This document shows positions 61,207 through 64,000 of a DNA stretch of 64,000 bases, one piece after another (position 1 is the stretch's first letter; each line of letters starts with the position of its first letter). Under the pieces are notes generated by a model. That model made no database searches, was not told where the DNA came from, and saw only the letters and a program-made list of their open reading frames with translations. Source of the DNA: Lingula anatina (lineage: Eukaryota > Brachiopoda > Lingulata > Lingulida > Lingulidae); contig NW_019774626.1 in NCBI RefSeq assembly GCF_001039355.2, forward strand, positions 224,550 to 288,549, read 5' to 3'. The position numbers were made by a program, and so were the translations under genes.

Positions 61207-63261
61207 TTACGTTCTCAATCGTTTTTTTGTATGATTTTGTTCAGGCAATTGTATCAATGCAGTCATGTCCCATTGGTTTCATATTGCAGGCTCTTCTTTC
61301 TCTGCAGCAGACATTGCCGTCGACCTAAGTCGCATGGCTAAGAATGTGCGTATTTACTTAATAAAAAAAAATAAAGTTATAAGTGAAGTTCAGCGGTTTG
61401 AGGTAATGAAGTTCAAAACACATAAACATTTATTAACGTCGACAGTCTCCGCCTACAATTGCGCTGTTGAGTTTCAATGTCTAATTTCTACTATCCATGC
61501 GTTTTCTGATGTCGTAAATAATGAATTCGACAAAGAATAACTCAAAGATAATTAATTAGTTAATTATCCATCAAATTATTAGTTCTTATTCATTAGACTC
61601 CACAGTCAGTAATGGTAGATCACACATTACATTTAATATTTTCAGACATATATAAGCACCAGACGTGGATTTTGGATAATGCCACGACTTCCAGACGGAC
61701 AAGACCCATGGGACATGACGCTTTTCTCTAGACCACTCATTAACTGGCTTCCGTGGGCGTAAGATATCTTTGTTTTATATCTTATATGGAAATAGGCATA
61801 TTTACATGTATACTACCACCTACTCTTATAGGTTGCAGATTTTGTGAATAAAACACTGACAGACCTATTTGTCTTTTTCATAATAATAATAATAATAATA
61901 ATTATTATTATTATTATAATATTGGTTGATCTTTGTTGAATCTGGCGATTCCATTTCATCTTTTTATCAGATTGAGGACTCGTGCGTGGGGAAATGTCCT
62001 GAAAGAACGGTTCAACTATCAGAAATTTGACGTCAACCCTCACAAAAGGTTTCTCAGTCAATCGCTGTGCATAACAGATGAGCTTCAAAACAAGCTGCTA
62101 TATGGGCAGGTCAAAGTAAGTAACACAAGAAAAATTATATAAAGAGGCTGAGAAGCATTTTCATGTACTTGTATCCGTAAGAAGTGAGATTCCCCAATTC
62201 CCTTTAAAGTTTTCTTCTAAAAATCTGCAACGTTTTTTTACGTTCAACGTTTTATTTGTCCAATTTAAGGCAAAGCCCTCCATTTCAAAGTTCACTTCAA
62301 GTGGTGTGACATTCACGGACGGAACCAGCATAGAAGACTTAGACGCTGTTATATTTGCTACTGGATACAGACTAAAGTGTGCCTTCATTAAAGACACTCA
62401 AGTGCTTCCAGGTAAATCTGGTCGAGATATGTAACTTGCATAAAATCATTCTGAAAGTTGCTAATTCAGAATGTTTGCTTGAATCCAATTATCATTTTAG
62501 ACAGATAGACAGAAAGATTCATTCTTACACAGATACTCTTTACCTGTCATAACATTCATGTCTTTCTTTTTTTCAGAAAACTCAGCAGAAATGGAGATGT
62601 ACAAACATATTTTCCCCGTAAACATCAAACATCAAACCCTTGTGTGCATCAACTACCTACGGGTGTTAGGCTCCGTTCTTCCCACGTCCGAACTTCAAGC
62701 ACGTGTCGCCGCTCGCGTGTTTTCTGGAAACTTAAAGCTCCCAAGCGCATCCCACATGAAACGAGACGTAGCAGAGAAAAAATCTGAGATAATAAACCAG
62801 TGGGGGAATTGCACCGTACCAAAGGTAACCCAGCCATTAGTCTTTTTTCATCTTTAAAACAAACAATAAAAGACAACTTACCGATTAATTGGGTCAAAAT
62901 CTTTATTCATTAAAATGATGCATGGTACAGTAAAAGATCTTACAGATTTTTCAGAATTATTTAATATAAAATCCGATATTTAGACACAAATTTCTGCCTC
63001 AGTCAAAAATAACGCTATAATAAATTCAAAGATAAAACTATGCTAAAAAGTGTGTCCCGTTTTTTCTAGGAATTTGTGTATTTCTACTATGAGGAATTGG
63101 CGCAGTTATTAGGAGTCAAGCCCCAAACGTGGAAGCTTCTTGTCACAAATCCAAGTTTGGTAAAAAAACTCATGTTTGGTCCAGTGACGCCTGCGCAATA
63201 CCGCCTCCATGGACCCCACGCCAATTTTGACGTCGCGGCACAATCTATTTTAGACATATAA
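59270..63261 (+). CDS. Flavin-containing monooxygenase, copy 3 (conventional N-terminus)
   Basis: Ten exons join in phase: 59270-59399, 60007-60134, 60369-60540, 60797-60970, 61290-61345, 61646-61758, 61971-62115, 62270-62411, 62577-62824 and 63070-63261, giving 499 aa. It has a single FAD-binding motif ([10 protein letters not shown]), the FMO signature [11 protein letters not shown] (177-187), [11 protein letters not shown] and FATGY (335-339). Exon 2 has one extra codon relative to copy 2 (GRND versus GTD). Otherwise the proteins differ at scattered positions, and the last exon is almost identical up to SILD(I/T). It lacks a C-terminal membrane segment, as copy 2 does. A run of Ns (61148-61169) lies in intron 4 beside poly-T, outside the coding exons. 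Confidence 0.94.
61148..61169. other. Run of Ns in FMO copy 3 intron 4
   Basis: About 22 ambiguous bases within a T/C homopolymer region. The gap does not touch an exon. Confidence 0.9.
61881..61920. repeat. (AAT)n(ATT)n palindromic microsatellite in FMO copy 3 intron 6
   Basis: AAT units followed directly by ATT units form a perfect inverted pair that could fold as a hairpin. Confidence 0.9.
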
Positions 63262-64000
63262 ATTATAATGTTGGTGTTGTCTTTGAAAATTGGACTTACA
63301 TCAGATGAATGTATTTCATGTGTCATTCCTAAACCTATAAGCAAGCATGTATGTAGTTCGTGTTTGTGATTGTTACTTGAATATACAGGAATGCTACAGT
63401 TGAGTTTGGCGTTTGCATCGTGCCGATTGTGGTGACTGTATATGTGATTCCAATCATCTACACTATAGGAATCAAGAGATTCAGACTAACCGCTAGACGA
63501 ATGACAAGGACGTTAAAATCGAGCATATAGGGCCTTTAAATGTGGATGTCTACCTCATAGAAGAGGTGCATCAATTACTTTTGATTTTATCAATTTTTTT
63601 TTATACCGCAATTATTTGCTCACTACTTTTAAAAGGAAACATACTTTCAAGACTGCTAAATCGAAACCAGTCTCAAAAATATGAGTCAGTGACAATACAT
63701 ATGTACAAGATCGACGTTTTAGACCAAGTTTTATCTGAAGTCGGATCAATTGCGCATCACGATGAAAAGGACGCAATACGTAAGAAGAGTCACAATTTTC
63801 ATTTTTAAAATTTTGTTTAAACTACATGTACAACAATAATATTTTTACACAAAGATTGATATTCAGACATTATTATAATCAAAATATATAATCAGTTACT
63901 TGACACTTATATCACGTTAGAATGATGAGTGATCTGGACTGAATTCCTAGATTTTTTTCGTCAATTTTCTATTTTTCATGATGTGCAGACTAAGAGGTCA
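63262..64000. other. Downstream flank of FMO copy 3
   Basis: Homologous to the flank of copy 2 (54829-55640), reaching GATGTGCAGACTAAGAG in both. An 88-codon open frame (63542-63808) with one hydrophobic stretch is broken in the copy 2 flank, so I do not call it a gene. Confidence 0.5.

Noticed and set aside
63542-63808. 88-codon frame with a hydrophobic stretch after FMO copy 3, considered as a missing membrane anchor
   Set aside because: The homologous flank of copy 2 is broken by stops and shifts, and no splice path from the last FMO exon is needed or visible.

Overview
The window looks like nuclear DNA from an animal. It is AT-rich, its genes are split by many GT-AG introns, and the encoded proteins match animal families closely (PFAS, AMDHD2, VMA21, COMMD5, CCDC169, animal-type FMO). 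The repeat style (foldback MITEs, frequent TACATGTA words, simple repeats) fits a marine invertebrate, possibly a lophotrochozoan such as a mollusc or brachiopod. That placement is inference. I see no prokaryotic operon, CRISPR array, rRNA or tRNA.

Layout: 220-2941 (+) is the 3' end of a Gln-rich nuclear protein gene, probably an SPT20-like SAGA subunit, followed by a 3'UTR. A 1.1 kb inverted-repeat element lies at 4438-5563. A carbohydrate sulfotransferase (+, 3 exons, 319 aa) spans 5885-8379. PFAS (+, 25 coding exons, 1352 aa) fills 9202-20873, with a 0.4 kb foldback element just behind its stop. An ankyrin/SOCS-box gene (-, 2 exons, 409 aa) lies at 22281-23810 and a CCDC169-like coiled-coil gene (-, 6 exons, 214 aa) at 25713-28907. 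The latter is head-to-head with AMDHD2 (+, 29752-36936), which carries two alternative copies of its catalytic exon. VMA21 (-, 39185-40068) and COMMD5 (+, 40227-43548) share a 158-bp intergenic promoter. The last 19 kb (from about 44.85 kb) is a recent tandem array of flavin-containing monooxygenase genes: a two-exon 5' fragment ending at a single N, then two complete copies (529 and 499 aa).

Exon joins were worked out by hand from splice sites and phase. For all eight complete genes, and the PFAS and AMDHD2 lengths in particular, the exons sum to an open frame of the length expected for the family. The genes are mostly unrelated housekeeping functions: purine synthesis, amino-sugar catabolism, V-ATPase assembly, COMMD/retriever trafficking, sulfation and N/S-oxygenation. 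The most notable signals are the AMDHD2 pair of equal-length 130-nt exons, which appear mutually exclusive; an in-frame duplication of the FAD-binding motif in FMO exon 1; and a repeated splice-acceptor/exon start in the first gene.
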